From Diaporthe sp. PMI_573 (Eukaryota; Ascomycota; Sordariomycetes; Diaporthales; Diaporthaceae), in NCBI GenBank assembly GCA_021399435.1, contig JAJTUP010000077.1:186001-250000 (forward strand): a DNA stretch of 64,000 nucleotides. The letters run 5' to 3'. This document shows positions 1 to 10,096 of this stretch, piece after piece. Positions within the stretch are counted from its first letter, which is position 1. Each line of letters begins with the position of its first letter. The notes under the pieces were generated by a model. That model was not told where the DNA came from, made no database searches, and was given only the letters and a program-made list of their open reading frames with translations. The position numbers were made by a program, and so were the translations under genes.

Positions 1-587
1 AGCTGATTTATCTCCTCTCGACAGTCCTTGGAGACAACGGGATCAGCAAGGACTTGCCACACCAGCCAGAAAGCTGTAGGCGCAGTGTTTACAATGGCAC
101 CTGTCACCTGGCCAATTTCAACATGCGCTGTCTCATTATTGTCAAGACCGAAAGCCGCATTGTGCTTCTCTCGTAGCTGGACAAGAAGGGACCCATCAAG
201 GTGTCTATTATCGTTGAAATAACGATCAAATTCTGCAATGAGGGCGCGGCATGCTTTCAGACTTCTTCTGGCAAGGATGTTTGGGAACAGATCCAGCAAG
301 AGTCTCAAAATGCCGGACTCGAGCTCGAACCATGCCTTTTCGTTCTTGGCGTTCCTGAACGGGTTGTACGGTCCATAGGTTGCCTCCATTGTGGAAGCAA
401 TTATCTCGTGGCGAAGCCACTCATACAGCTTGACCGTGGTTGGCCCACTGGCCGCCCGCCGGTCAAAGGCTGCGGCGAAGTGGTTGACTGCTGCCATGCT
501 GAGTGAATCCAATCCTTGGCCGGGCGAGGCGCCCGGGCCAATAGCTCTTGCAAAGCTCCAGCAAGCTGCAGGCCATGTTGATCGCCA
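1..587 (-). pseudogene. Cytochrome P450 fragment (fungal CYP7/CYP8-like), truncated by hAT insertion
   Basis: Reading the minus strand from about position 587 down to 1 gives one continuous frame with strong P450 character. It contains YEWLRHEIIASTMEATYGP (C/D-helix region), NPFRNAKNEKAWFELESGI, LLLDLFPNILARRSLKA and the I-helix stretch NTAPTAFWLVWQVLADP. This matches the mid-part of fungal class-II P450s related to the CYP7/CYP8 type (established family features). The haem-binding Cys region would lie beyond the left edge. The N-terminal part is absent: the frame loses P450 character at about 545-600, where hAT transposase sequence on the other strand begins. The substrate cannot be told. 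If no 5' end exists elsewhere, this is a dead gene. The exact junction is uncertain. Confidence 0.75.
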
Positions 588-589
588 GC

Positions 590-2460
590 CTCGAATCACT
601 ACGGCTTTGTCCATAATGGATCGAAACTCTAAAGATCAACTCGATCGAGCCGCGGCCCTCGCCATCTTTAAGTCTGGCAAGCCATACACCACCTTCGAAG
701 ACTCTGGCATGGTTGAGTTCATCCAAATGCTCAATCCAGCGTACAAGCCCCCTAGTGGTGATCGAATTGCATCAATACTTCCTGAAGTTTACCAATATTA
801 CCGGGTCCAAGTTAAGGAGATCCTCGACGATGCCGATCATCTCAATGTCATCTTTGACGCTTCTGACGACATAAGCAACAACCGTATTGTCAACATTTCG
901 ATCTCAATTCCCAACTCGGTTACATTCTATTGGAAGACTGTTAATACACGGAACGAGGAACATACGGCCTTGAATACCATTCGCCTAATCCAGCCACTCT
1001 TGGAAAAGGTATTCACGAAGGAAGGAGAGGACTTCCAGGACTTCTCTCGCATGAACGCTATCTGCACAGATACATGCTCGACAATGCGGAAACTCCACGC
1101 CGAGATGAAGAATATGCCTGAGTTCAGGCATTGTTTCTTCATTTTGTGTGATTCCCATGGTCTTCAACTTCTAGTGAAAGACATCGTAGAATCGGAGAGA
1201 TGGGCTTCAGTCCTTAAGAAAGTTACGAGAATCATAACGTTCTTTAAAAAGGCCAAGCTCCAACTCGCACGACTTCGTGCTTATCAGCTTGAATGTTACG
1301 GTGAACAGAAGGCTTTCATTACACCAGCCATCACTCGTTGGGGAACACAACTCGGAGCTGTTATGTCTTCACTGGCGAATAAAGATGCTCTTCGAGCATA
1401 TGCACGTGATGCTATGGTCCTCAATTCCCTAAAAGCTAAGGCTATCAAAGGGGAAGAGGGGGAAGAGGAAGATCGACAAGTCCTAAGGGCAATACTCTCG
1501 TCCATCAACAACTTTGAGTTTTGGCATGAGGTAGAGATGTTGGCTAAGATCCTTCGGCCTATCGAAAACGCACAACGTTGCTCGGAGCGAGATCACTCGT
1601 GCGTTGGAGAGGTTATTCCCCGTTGGTTGACTATGCAGAGCAAATGGGATGCCCTTGAAGAGGCTAACCAAGATCCTCTTATCAACTACTCGGAGCTGAG
1701 GCAATGGCGAGTCCAAAGGATGAAAGGCCAAACGACAGACATTCACCACTTCGCATTTGCCTTGGACCCACGGACAACAATAGGGGAGGGTCTTGGGCCT
1801 GACACTATGGAGAGAGCACATCGCTTCCTAGAAGAAAACACTAGTATCGAAGAGTACCAACAGCTCTTTAGGGACTTTTGTCGATTCCGTGCTCGCGAAG
1901 GTGCTCTCTTTGGCCCAACCTCGCAGATCTATCGGGAACAGCCGAAGACTCCTCATACGCCTTCTCACTATTACGTCCTAAGCGCGTGGGGATACTTTGG
2001 GTCTATGGGAGTCAAGTTGGCTACATTGACAAGGAGAGTTCTAGGATCCTTGACGAACTCTGTTCCTTCAGAGCGTTCCTTCAGTGCTACTAACTACCTT
2101 CATTGTAAGCTTCGGAATCGGCTTAGTCCACTTAGCACTGACAAGGTCACTTTCATCTATATGAACAGTCGGGTGCTCACGAGGCTCAAGACGGTCAAAG
2201 ATAATGCGGCAGAACCGATGGTTGTCAAAAACTGGGGAGACAGTTGATGTTGCTCAGCTGGTAAAGATAGAAAACGCGTTCCAAGACTCTATTGTTGTCG
2301 ATGGCTGGGGTTGGGAAGAGACCGATTTGGAAAATAGTGGGGATGATATGGACATCGGCCAATGAGAGGTTTTTGACATGTAAAATACCTAGAAGTTTAT
2401 GACGTCAAAAACTTTGGTCAGATAGGTAAATTACCATTCGGTAAATTACCTCGACCGGAG
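590..2460 (+). mobile_element. hAT-superfamily DNA transposon, 5'-truncated
   Basis: This segment holds a hAT transposase lacking its N-terminal BED-type zinc finger and abutting P450 sequence on the left. No left terminal inverted repeat or 8-bp target duplication could be found at the junction. After the coding part, the 11-mer GGTAAATTACC occurs twice near 2427 and 2443 and may be a subterminal motif. Both ends are estimates. Confidence 0.7.
616..2247 (+). CDS. hAT transposase (DUF659 plus C-terminal dimerisation domain), truncated
   Basis: A cut-and-paste transposase. The open frame begins upstream at 391, but its first 75 codons overlap P450 sequence on the other strand, so the Met at 616 is the first credible transposase residue. 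A DUF659-like segment (VIFDASDDISNNRIVNISIS) sits near residues 80-100, and the central part contains FILCDSHGLQLLVKDIV. The C-terminus carries the hAT dimerisation signature SVPSERSFSATNYLHCKLRNR. The N-terminal BED finger is missing. After the TGA at 2247, the +1 frame continues with coding character (VAQLVKIENAF ... GDDMDIGQ) to a stop at 2365. This suggests a 1-nt frameshift near 2240 and an original C-terminus about 38 residues longer. The gene is probably inactive. Confidence 0.8.
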   Translation: MDRNSKDQLDRAAALAIFKSGKPYTTFEDSGMVEFIQMLNPAYKPPSGDRIASILPEVYQYYRVQVKEILDDADHLNVIFDASDDISNNRIVNISISIPNSVTFYWKTVNTRNEEHTALNTIRLIQPLLEKVFTKEGEDFQDFSRMNAICTDTCSTMRKLHAEMKNMPEFRHCFFILCDSHGLQLLVKDIVESERWASVLKKVTRIITFFKKAKLQLARLRAYQLECYGEQKAFITPAITRWGTQLGAVMSSLANKDALRAYARDAMVLNSLKAKAIKGEEGEEEDRQVLRAILSSINNFEFWHEVEMLAKILRPIENAQRCSERDHSCVGEVIPRWLTMQSKWDALEEANQDPLINYSELRQWRVQRMKGQTTDIHHFAFALDPRTTIGEGLGPDTMERAHRFLEENTSIEEYQQLFRDFCRFRAREGALFGPTSQIYREQPKTPHTPSHYYVLSAWGYFGSMGVKLATLTRRVLGSLTNSVPSERSFSATNYLHCKLRNRLSPLSTDKVTFIYMNSRVLTRLKTVKDNAAEPMVVKNWGDS

Positions 2461-2731
2461 CAGTTTGTTAAGTTACAGCTGCGACATGCGTGAATGGGCA
2501 TCCAAGAGACAGGCTTCACCACGCACGGAACATGGTAGTCAGTGGGTACTGCGACAGGGAAGGGAGAGGGGCATCGGAAGCGGGCGAGAACCACCGAAAT
2601 TGTGGGGAAAAGGGTACCGAAATACGAGGCGGAGGGCACTCAACGGTGAGGTAAGGGGTCCCAAAATACGGCGTGGGGCTATCGGAATCTTGACATGATG
2701 ACATCTCCGAACAACAGATCCCTGCTCCAGC

Positions 2732-3125
2732 TCCCACACCCAGATTCCACACCCTGATCCCACACCCTGATCCCACACCCTGATCCCACACCCTGATCCC
2801 ACACCCAGATTCCACACCCAGATTCAGATCCCACACCCAGACCCCACACCCAGATTCAGATCCCACACCTTGATCCCACACCCAGATCCCACACCCAGAT
2901 TCCACACCCAGATTCAGATCCCACACCCAGACCCCACACCCAGATTCAGATCCCACACCTTGATACCACACCCAGATTCCACACCCAGATTCAGATCCCA
3001 CACCCAGATACCACACCCAGATTCCACACCCAGATTCAGATCCCACACCCAGACCCCACACCCAGACCCCACACCCTGATTCCACACCCTGATTCAGATC
3101 CCACACCCAGATCCAACACCCAGAT
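2732..3125. repeat. GC-rich tandem minisatellite
   Basis: An array of about 390 bp is built from a 12-13 bp core (CCACACCCAGAT) with variants (CCACACCCTGATC, TTCAGATCC). The variants combine into higher-order units of about 32 bp and about 58 bp that recur with few changes. It lacks stops on the minus strand, which creates an artificial Gly/Trp/Val-rich open frame. It is followed by a degenerate tail to about 3140. Confidence 0.92.
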
Positions 3126-3503
3126 GCAACATCAGATGCCAGCCACAGGCCACACAAGACATCCAGACCACAGTGACATCCGAAGACACCCAGGAATCTC
3201 TGGTAACTCAGACCACACTAAACAGGTCAAGCTGACATTCCATGCCACAGGCACCAAGCAACCCCTATCCGAACCAAATATAATTCTATAAATTTAGTTT
3301 ATAATAGCAAGACTCTGCCTAATTTGCGCAGCTGAAAACACGCGCAAATCAAGGGAATGGTTTGATCTGACTGCGGCGTCTGCTATACTGGCAAGACGAA
3401 CACAGATACGCGCGAGCTGGTCCGGACACGTGTTTAGGATTCTAGTCGCTGCAATATTCAAGGTTGTGTTATCTGTTTTCTTGAAATCCTTGCTTTATGA
3501 TAG
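3126..3503. other. Intergenic, no recognised feature
   Basis: Sequence between the minisatellite and the next gene. It becomes AT-richer near 3280-3310. No coding frame, RNA or repeat was recognised. Confidence 0.5.
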
Positions 3504-4671
3504 TTAGCTGATGGAGTACCTGACGGGTGGAGGCACATACACGATTGATTCGGCTGCATCTGAATAGACCAAGACAAAGAGCGGTGATGCTTTAGCCAGG
3601 ATACTCCATCTTTTGCTAAATCGCTTTCGGCTTCGTCTTATCTTGAGCCTCAACTCATTTGTGTTAGAATGCGTTTCTTGAGCGCTTATATATATATCCA
3701 TAGCAACGTGATCATCCCGGTAGTAGGGCTCGCGGTGGATTCGACCAGTGTCTCTTTCGATCTTCATAATAGCTTCAAGCGAACCGAAGAGCCGTATTAA
3801 ATGGACGTTAGCAAGCCGTCGTAGCATATTGTTGGCTTTCCCACAGATAACGCTGTCTACAGCTTTGAATGCGTTTATGATACGAGGGTCAGTACTCTGA
3901 ATGTCATTCGGTAAAGTGGCTTTGCTGAGTAATTTGATCCAGCCTGGTAAGGTCTTCTCGCAGTTCACAGCGAATGTATCGATCAGGTTATCTCCAAGAA
4001 GTCTATTGCCGAGAAAAGTCACTCTGTGAGCTTTCATATTTGCACGTGTCCAATGCCTCCCTTTTCCAATTGTCTCTCTTATGGATGAATCCGTCATTTT
4101 CTCTGCGAATCTCACGTTTTCGCCGCCCTCTGAATATCTCAAGAGCCTTTGCCTCTCTGGTTGTTGTGTCTGTGACCGTGAATTTGAGCTATTCGTGCTG
4201 TTTTGTGAAGTTTGTAAGCTGGCATCGCCGCCGCATATAGCCTCTACTTGGTCTATGTTCATTAGTCTGAAAGTCTTATGTTGGTTGCACATTGTATCTT
4301 ACAGCTGGCATCTAATTCGACGGGCAAATAAATGTCCATAGGATCGACATCGCCGTCCATAGGATCGGGATCGATGTCCATAGGATCGATATCAATGTCC
4401 ATGGGATCAAAAGACGATTCTGTTACGTTTCCCGTCTCACAGCTCATGTCTTTTGCAAAACGCGCGTCGATATTCGCAGGTTTGAGGACTTTAACAGGAC
4501 CATCAACCCTATCCCCTTCAAATCTCAGCTCTCTGAAGATTCTTTCGAATTTATTGAAGTCGATGCCTCCCCAGTTATTACCCCGGTCGATGTGCTGCTG
4601 CTTGGTAAACTGATGAACGACTTAGAAAGATCTTAAGCTTCGCTTATGGCCTGGTGATGTACGGTTTCCAT
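3504..4671 (-). CDS. Unidentified protein with DPMDID repeats, probably multi-exon
   Basis: I do not recognise the family. Two minus-strand open segments look coding. The first (about 4615-4263) includes WGGIDFNKFERIFRELRFEG and a five-fold DPMDID-type acidic repeat (near 4330-4410). The second (4292-3504, 262 codons) carries a Ser/Asn/Gln-rich stretch, then a folded-looking part with GKGRHWTRANMKAHRVTFLG, DPRIINAFKAVDSVI and a basic RRSRKRFSKRW patch near the C-terminus. A start at 4671 (Met-Glu-Thr, then an intron with donor GTACAT and acceptor CATCAG) would join in phase to the first segment. I found no well-scoring in-phase intron joining the two segments, so a frameshift is possible. Base composition is neutral and no signal peptide or membrane segment is seen. 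Confidence 0.45.
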
Positions 4672-4932
4672 CCTTTCATAAATCAATCGGAGGAGTGACC
4701 CGGAACTTATATACTGAAAGAGATCCCATATTCGGGATGCTTCAGGTCAGGGCTCAACGGCAGTCCATGGCTCCCGGATCCCTAAGTGTGCAGCCTGGGT
4801 GTCAGGGTTTCAAATTTGGAGGGCCCAGATCCTGGAGCCCCGGGCAGAGATGCAGTAGCACCATGGGTCCCGGAACACCCGCACACCTCAACCACACAAA
4901 GTCGTCAATTTTATTCGTACCTAATTAGTAAA

Positions 4933-5373
4933 TTAGAACGCTACTTCAATGGTCAACGTCGCAACCAGCTGGCCGCTGATATCAGGGGGTGGCTTCTTGA
5001 CGGGTCGCTCCTGGTACATCTCGGGGTCAAAATTGGGCTGTGGTGGAGACAGATCTTTGGCCGAGGCCTTGGACCCCTCGACGTGCTCTGGACTGGGCAT
5101 TTGGGTGTCCGTGGTGTATTGTGATGTGAAGGTCACAGAACCTTTGGAAGATGGAGGAAATGGGAAGAAGTTGTAAGAAAGTGTCTCACCGGCATGACGG
5201 GGTTGCTCTCCTTTTTCCCGCCACTGATGCGGACTGGTGCAACACAGCAAGCACTTTATGTAGTGTATATACCGAAGAGGTATCTTTGCAGACAAGCCGG
5301 GGACCATGCGAGAGGTCGGCCCCATCCATGCGGCATGGGAAGGTGGCTGGCGTCCCGCATGCGCCTTTACCAT
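4933..5373 (-). CDS. Hypothetical small protein
   Basis: A minus-strand frame of 146 codons. Its last 55 residues, from the internal Met near 5100, look the most protein-like: Pro/Lys-rich with KKPPPDISGQLVATLTIEVAF-type ending. A donor-like GTGAGA occurs upstream near 5190, so the real gene may be spliced. No family was recognised, and it may be spurious. Confidence 0.25.
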   Translation of the reverse strand: MVKAHAGRQPPSHAAWMGPTSRMVPGLSAKIPLRYIHYIKCLLCCTSPHQWREKGEQPRHAGETLSYNFFPFPPSSKGSVTFTSQYTTDTQMPSPEHVEGSKASAKDLSPPQPNFDPEMYQERPVKKPPPDISGQLVATLTIEVAF

Positions 5374-6141
5374 TCAACCAATGGGATATCGTTCCGCGCC
5401 GGGAGGAGGGAGATATGGACAGGTGGGCCCCCCAAAGGTGGAGTATCATATGGTCACATGTTCAGAACTCAGTGTCTTGGCTGGAGCCGCCCTCGACGTC
5501 TTGCCATTCAACCTCGCATATGGCAGCCGACACCTTGCAGCTTTCCTCATCACCCAACGCTGGCGAACTCATCTTTGTCCCTTGACCACCTCCGCCCATG
5601 TCGAAAATGCCAATATGACAAGCATCCGGATTTCCCGATGAGCCCTCAGCTGCTCCGTCGCCTATGCCGAAGAGGGCCCAGGGTTGGACAATAATACGCT
5701 TCTCCAACCTTCAGCACAGTCGTCCATACGACCGGCACCCGACACGGGTGAGGAATATTCGCAGGTCTGCAGGTGTCATCATTCAAAAAGGCCTCGAAGG
5801 ATCGAGGACCCCGGCAGCACCTCGTGGCCATTCGAACGCATCCCAAGCCCGCAACCTCGGCCACGTAAACATCCTGGCCCTTTTGAATTCGTCGTCGTGG
5901 CAAGCTCTAACGCCAGGTAGAAGCAGGCATTCACAACAAGCTCGCGGACCTCGTCTCCGGGCCATCACACTCTACTGTGCCCACCGACCACAACCTCCCG
6001 TCCTAAAACATTGATGCTCCTGTGATCAGTTCGGGGATCCTGATTTGCAGGCTCTGTTTAACGTAGCCGCCTGCTGTCCAAGGACGACAGCCTCAAGGCA
6101 AACGACATCGTCCGATTATGTGCGCATGACATCCTAAAACT
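5374..6141. other. GC-rich intergenic stretch, possibly decayed coding DNA
   Basis: Several overlapping short frames exist on both strands (for example a plus-strand frame 5664-6014), but none shows a recognisable domain and the frames disagree. The sequence may be degenerate coding DNA. Nothing could be assigned. Confidence 0.4.
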
Positions 6142-6798
6142 GTGCATCGCTACGGCCTCCGAGTTCGCCGGCTAGATCGAAGGATTTTTTATAACCGCAT
6201 TCATCCTTTTAGGCGGCTCCGATTCCGGGAAAGTCTGACAACTTTGGTGAGTCCTCTTGTGCTGCTCGGGGACCGACTTCGACAGTTCGATGCTCGACGA
6301 GGTCGCGGCCGCCGCCTCCCTCCCGACACAATTGAAGGTAAACAATGCTCGAGTATGTATCTCGCAGCCACACCATGGACAGAAACGGTCATGCCCGATG
6401 GGTATTTGCCTTCGAAAGCCGATCCAGGTAGAAGTCCATTCTCACCGGCAGCAATCAATCTAACAGGCCTCGATACGCCAATTGACGCAAACCGCACGTT
6501 CCGGGAGTGGGAACATCATTGCCCTCGGAGCAAAAGAGCTAGAACGACGAGAGCCAGGGAAGCAAAGCAACCAAAAGGTGACATAGAGTGGGAGGAAGAG
6601 GAGAGCAGTTGGTGCGAAACCAGCGAGTACGGAAGCCAGAAATACGAGATGTCAAGAAGGAGGCTGGAGATTCAGGTAACCAAAGCCGATCAAGCCGATG
6701 ATTTCCATAGGATATTGCGATGGCGAACATCAATAGTGTATTCCGTGGCCTTCCCCGTGAGATCCTTAGATCAGCTACTGTCTATTCTCAACGCCTGA
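6142..6798 (+). CDS. Hypothetical protein, doubtful
   Basis: A 218-codon open frame, Arg-rich at the N-terminus with an acidic stretch (DIEWEEEESSW) near residue 150. A second frame (6257-6463) contains FDSSMLDEVAAAASLPTQLK, which also looks coding. The locus may therefore be a spliced or decayed gene rather than this single frame. No domain was recognised. Confidence 0.25.
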   Translation: MHRYGLRVRRLDRRIFYNRIHPFRRLRFRESLTTLVSPLVLLGDRLRQFDARRGRGRRLPPDTIEGKQCSSMYLAATPWTETVMPDGYLPSKADPGRSPFSPAAINLTGLDTPIDANRTFREWEHHCPRSKRARTTRAREAKQPKGDIEWEEEESSWCETSEYGSQKYEMSRRRLEIQVTKADQADDFHRILRWRTSIVYSVAFPVRSLDQLLSILNA

Positions 6799-7696
6799 TG
6801 CGTGAGTGAGAGTCTGCAGACAAGTCAGCACGTCTTCTGCAGGACAGGCATCAGGACTATTCGTAGAGCTAGCGGCGTCGTTTCTGCGCACATATCGGCC
6901 ATGCCGGCCAAAGAGTGGGCACATATATCAGAGTCAGCTGGCTGGGAATCTCCCCGGCCTTGGGGGCAGGGGGGTTGCGAAAACGGTTACAATTAGGTGA
7001 TCAAATCAAACCGACAGAGGCATGGCTGCAAGGATTGTGACCTCAACCCTATGGCTGGACGCTTTGCCCCAGTCTATAAAGTCTCTAGAACTGTAAACAG
7101 TTAGAAATTACTCTGAAGGTTAGGCATGAATATATAAACTGATTGCTAAATAAGCTAATTAACAGTGACTTTATATTATATCAGTGCGTTTTAGTTTCCT
7201 ACTAAAATCAATTGACATCTACTAGATGTCGCAGCGCACGTCCTAAGGGCCTAGCTCAAAAGCTGGCGTAGAGAGATGTCATAATTTAGAGGCGCTAGGG
7301 ACTTCTAATATCGATGTTCTGGTTATTAAATGATCGGGACAGAATATTCAGTTTAGCGGAATGTCTCCTTCAGTTGCTATTAAACTAGAGATCCCGTCTT
7401 GCCAAGTTAGTTATAAAATCAATTGTGAAATTGAAATCTTCGGAGCTCGCATGAGTACTTGTGCCCGGGGCTGCATGTGCGGATATGAACGGCCTATCAC
7501 TACATCGAGGAGCGACGACGATTGGTATTTTAACTACTAAAAGGGCTTATTTGACTTCAAAACTAGACCCGGTTGCGATTTCTATAAAGAAAATAGTTAC
7601 AAGCTTCCCGACATGTACACTCTCTAACAAAACTTGTTTGCCGCCCCTCCACCGAAAACAGCTGTAGACACAAGTAGACATAAGCAGAGTCTAATT
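6799..7696. other. AT-rich intergenic region
   Basis: From about 7080 the sequence is AT-rich with many TA steps (for example around 7140-7210 and 7320-7440). No coding, RNA or repeat feature was recognised. It contains the 3' flank of the Rds1-type gene. Confidence 0.5.
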
Positions 7697-9097
7697 CTAA
7701 CCGGCCTGGTACACACCTAGCGCAGCAACAAATGGATTGATCTGGGTGATGTTGTATGGTGTAACTCTAATGTTCGAGCCCGTGAGTGCAAGAAACATGG
7801 TCCCATTGATGGCTGGGTCACCTGCCCAAGTCGAAACGTTCGGTTGAATGGTACGCGCTGTCCGATTTTGGAGACAGAGGTCCAGGAGTGGGGAATATGT
7901 AACATTGAGTTGTGAGACCCATGCCGCATATTTCGGCTCCCTGACATTGGTTGATGTCACGTAGCTATTGTTGGGACCGACAAGTTGACCAGGTTCATCC
8001 CAGTGTAAGAAAACCTCACGGCCAGGGTACGAGAGTGGAATGGTGCGGTTTTGGCTGACGGCCGCATCACAGCCCTGTAATGGGTCAGTTGCGTTGACGC
8101 ATAACTCCTTTGAAGGAATGTTGGCCGTGGAGAGTGTGTTGCTCCATCCACCAGTCGTCTCGTTCCAGGTATCGGAGTTATTGATACGTGCTGGGTTAGG
8201 CTGATTGAGAATGTGCAGGGCGGGAAAGTTTTGCCAGATCAGACGTGTTTGATCAGAGGGGCAGCTCGAGATGTACGGCGCAAGCAGAGTCCAAGCCCAA
8301 GATTGCGGAATTCCAGGCGTGTGCCATTCAGGCATGGGGAATTGACCGCCAAACTGTCGAAAGATGAGTTGTTGGCGAGCCTCGACCGTAATGCTCTGCA
8401 ACACTAGCTGTGCGGCAGGCCCCGAATTGAGGTGCGGCAAGAAGCCGTATACCCCGGCTTCGCCCCAGCGCGTGAGTTTCTGGTTGAAGTCGATATACTC
8501 ACGGACGTTGGAAACGGGATAGTTGTACGTGCACTGCTTTGGCGCCCGAGGACCGAGCATATTTGTTATGACTGTGGCGTGGCCAACCTCTTGATCGGCC
8601 ATGTGTTGAATGAGAAATCTGTCTTCGGCGTTGATCCCATAGGCTTCAAACTCTTCGTCTGAGTACGTCGCCAAACCCCAATGGAAAAGGTCCAGCTCGA
8701 TCCATTCCTGGTAAAGGGCCAAAGCCAAAGACTGGTAGTCAAAGTCGCTTTGGACGCGATATACTGGCTCAGACCCATTGGTGCCCAGCCCGCCACTGGG
8801 CGTGAATGGTGCGGGTTGGTCTCCATGTAGCTTGCCATCGAGTGGATAGTCAAAGGAGCCGCTGGGAGGAGGCAGTACCGGAATTGAGGGACCGAGGACC
8901 GAGGTCGAAATAGCACCAGTGCTGGTTGCCGGCGGACCGGTGTATGGACCACGAGAGGTAACATTAGTATGGGATACAGCAGATGGGATGAGTTGTTCTG
9001 AAGCAATAGTCGTGTGTTCGTAAAACTGCAGGGGGACTGCTCTCGCCAAGCTCACAAAGCCAACTAACCCGGTGCAACGGGTGACAACGTGTCTCAT
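7697..9097 (-). CDS. Rds1-type secreted ferritin-like stress-response protein
   Basis: A single-exon gene of 466 aa. The N-terminus (MRHVVTRCTGLVGFVSLARAV) looks like a signal peptide, followed by a Ser/Thr/Pro-rich linker to about residue 110. The core is a Rds1/ferritin-like (Ferritin_2) domain with FDYQSLALALYQEWIELDLF, DRFLIQHMADQEVGHATVI and TRWGEAGVYGFLPHL. Acidic and His residues in these helices (E in YQEW, E/H in QEVGHA) are ferritin-like ligand positions; metal binding is inferred from the family. SITVEARQQLIFRQF and IPQSWAWTLLAPYI are strongly Rds1-like. More than ten N-glycosylation sequons fit secretion. The fission yeast homologue is regulated by nutrient and stress signals. Its length and lack of breaks suggest an intact gene. 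Confidence 0.85.
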   Translation of the reverse strand: MRHVVTRCTGLVGFVSLARAVPLQFYEHTTIASEQLIPSAVSHTNVTSRGPYTGPPATSTGAISTSVLGPSIPVLPPPSGSFDYPLDGKLHGDQPAPFTPSGGLGTNGSEPVYRVQSDFDYQSLALALYQEWIELDLFHWGLATYSDEEFEAYGINAEDRFLIQHMADQEVGHATVITNMLGPRAPKQCTYNYPVSNVREYIDFNQKLTRWGEAGVYGFLPHLNSGPAAQLVLQSITVEARQQLIFRQFGGQFPMPEWHTPGIPQSWAWTLLAPYISSCPSDQTRLIWQNFPALHILNQPNPARINNSDTWNETTGGWSNTLSTANIPSKELCVNATDPLQGCDAAVSQNRTIPLSYPGREVFLHWDEPGQLVGPNNSYVTSTNVREPKYAAWVSQLNVTYSPLLDLCLQNRTARTIQPNVSTWAGDPAINGTMFLALTGSNIRVTPYNITQINPFVAALGVYQAG

Positions 9098-9624
9098 GAT
9101 TGGCAGCGGACAAAGATGGGTGACGGTTATCTAGGTTAGGCTCTAGGACTCTAAACCAACTTCTAGGGCAAGGCAAACTGGATTTAAAAGTTATTCAGCT
9201 GCCCAAACTAACGCGTATGTGACGCACTCGAGCTCACCGAATTACGAATTGTGAGAGCGCGTTCAAATCGTGGAGACTCAAATGATTGGCGTGACGATTA
9301 CGTCAACGGATCGTCAACCTCCTTATTCACCGATGCATGACGGGTACATAGTCATTTATATTCCAGCCATAATCACGGTAAAAAATGTAACCGACTCAAA
9401 TCATTGGATCATTTACTCGTCATCAACGCAACACTATCACTGTTGCATGCGGCGGGAGGGGCAGACATCACTTTGAATGACGTGAAATTGACTGTGAACT
9501 GGACATCTATTTCGGCATGCGATACCCGATGCTTTCATCACTTTTCAATGTAACTCTACCTAACTTACGTCTCTCGCTTATGTAGATGACGCAAATATGT
9601 ATTGCCATCGTCATCGACTACTGG
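9098..9624. other. Intergenic, promoter side of the Rds1-type gene
   Basis: A 0.5 kb spacer containing the likely promoter of the Rds1-type gene on the minus strand (an AT-rich TTTAAA motif near 9183, about 90 bp upstream of the start). The hAT target-site duplication follows on the right. Nothing else was recognised. Confidence 0.4.
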
Positions 9625-9639
9625 CCTGTGTCCAGGGTT

Positions 9640-9765
9640 GGAAATCGATCGACTGATCGATTCGATCGATTCGATTAATCGATTCGATTTCGATTTCGAT
9701 CGATCGATCCAACCTGTCAATCGATCGATATCGTATCGATCAAACCTCCAATCGATCGATTTGAT
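9640..9765. repeat. ATCGAT-rich subterminal repeat, left
   Basis: Dense overlapping ATCGAT/GATCGATC motifs just inside the left terminal repeat of the hAT element, mirrored at the other end. They probably serve as transposase-binding subterminal repeats (inference from hAT biology). Confidence 0.8.
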
Positions 9766-10096
9766 CGCCGATCACCACGTACTTCGGAGGTGTCCCGGGT
9801 AGGTTGCGCATGGCAGCTCATAGTATGATACGCGACGAATCTGTCGCCGGACGCGTCTGCCCTGGCAAGTCGTCAGGGGCCCCAGGCAGCTACACGCGAC
9901 GCGTGGCAGCAGGAGATGACCCAACGTATGAGCTGTCCTCTCTGTCTCGTGCCATTTGCAATTCCGCCAATGCCTGGTTCAATGGACTCTGTACGCGTCG
10001 CAACCAGGAATTATCTCGGGTCTTGGCTTGTCCGAGTAGAGTGCAGGTTCGACCTTATCAGCCTCACAGCATTCGATTTGACCTCCTCTACACTGT

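Noticed and set aside
2516..3157. 213-codon minus-strand frame rich in Gly, Trp and Val
   Set aside because: It is produced by the stop-free minisatellite; the translation simply mirrors the repeat unit.
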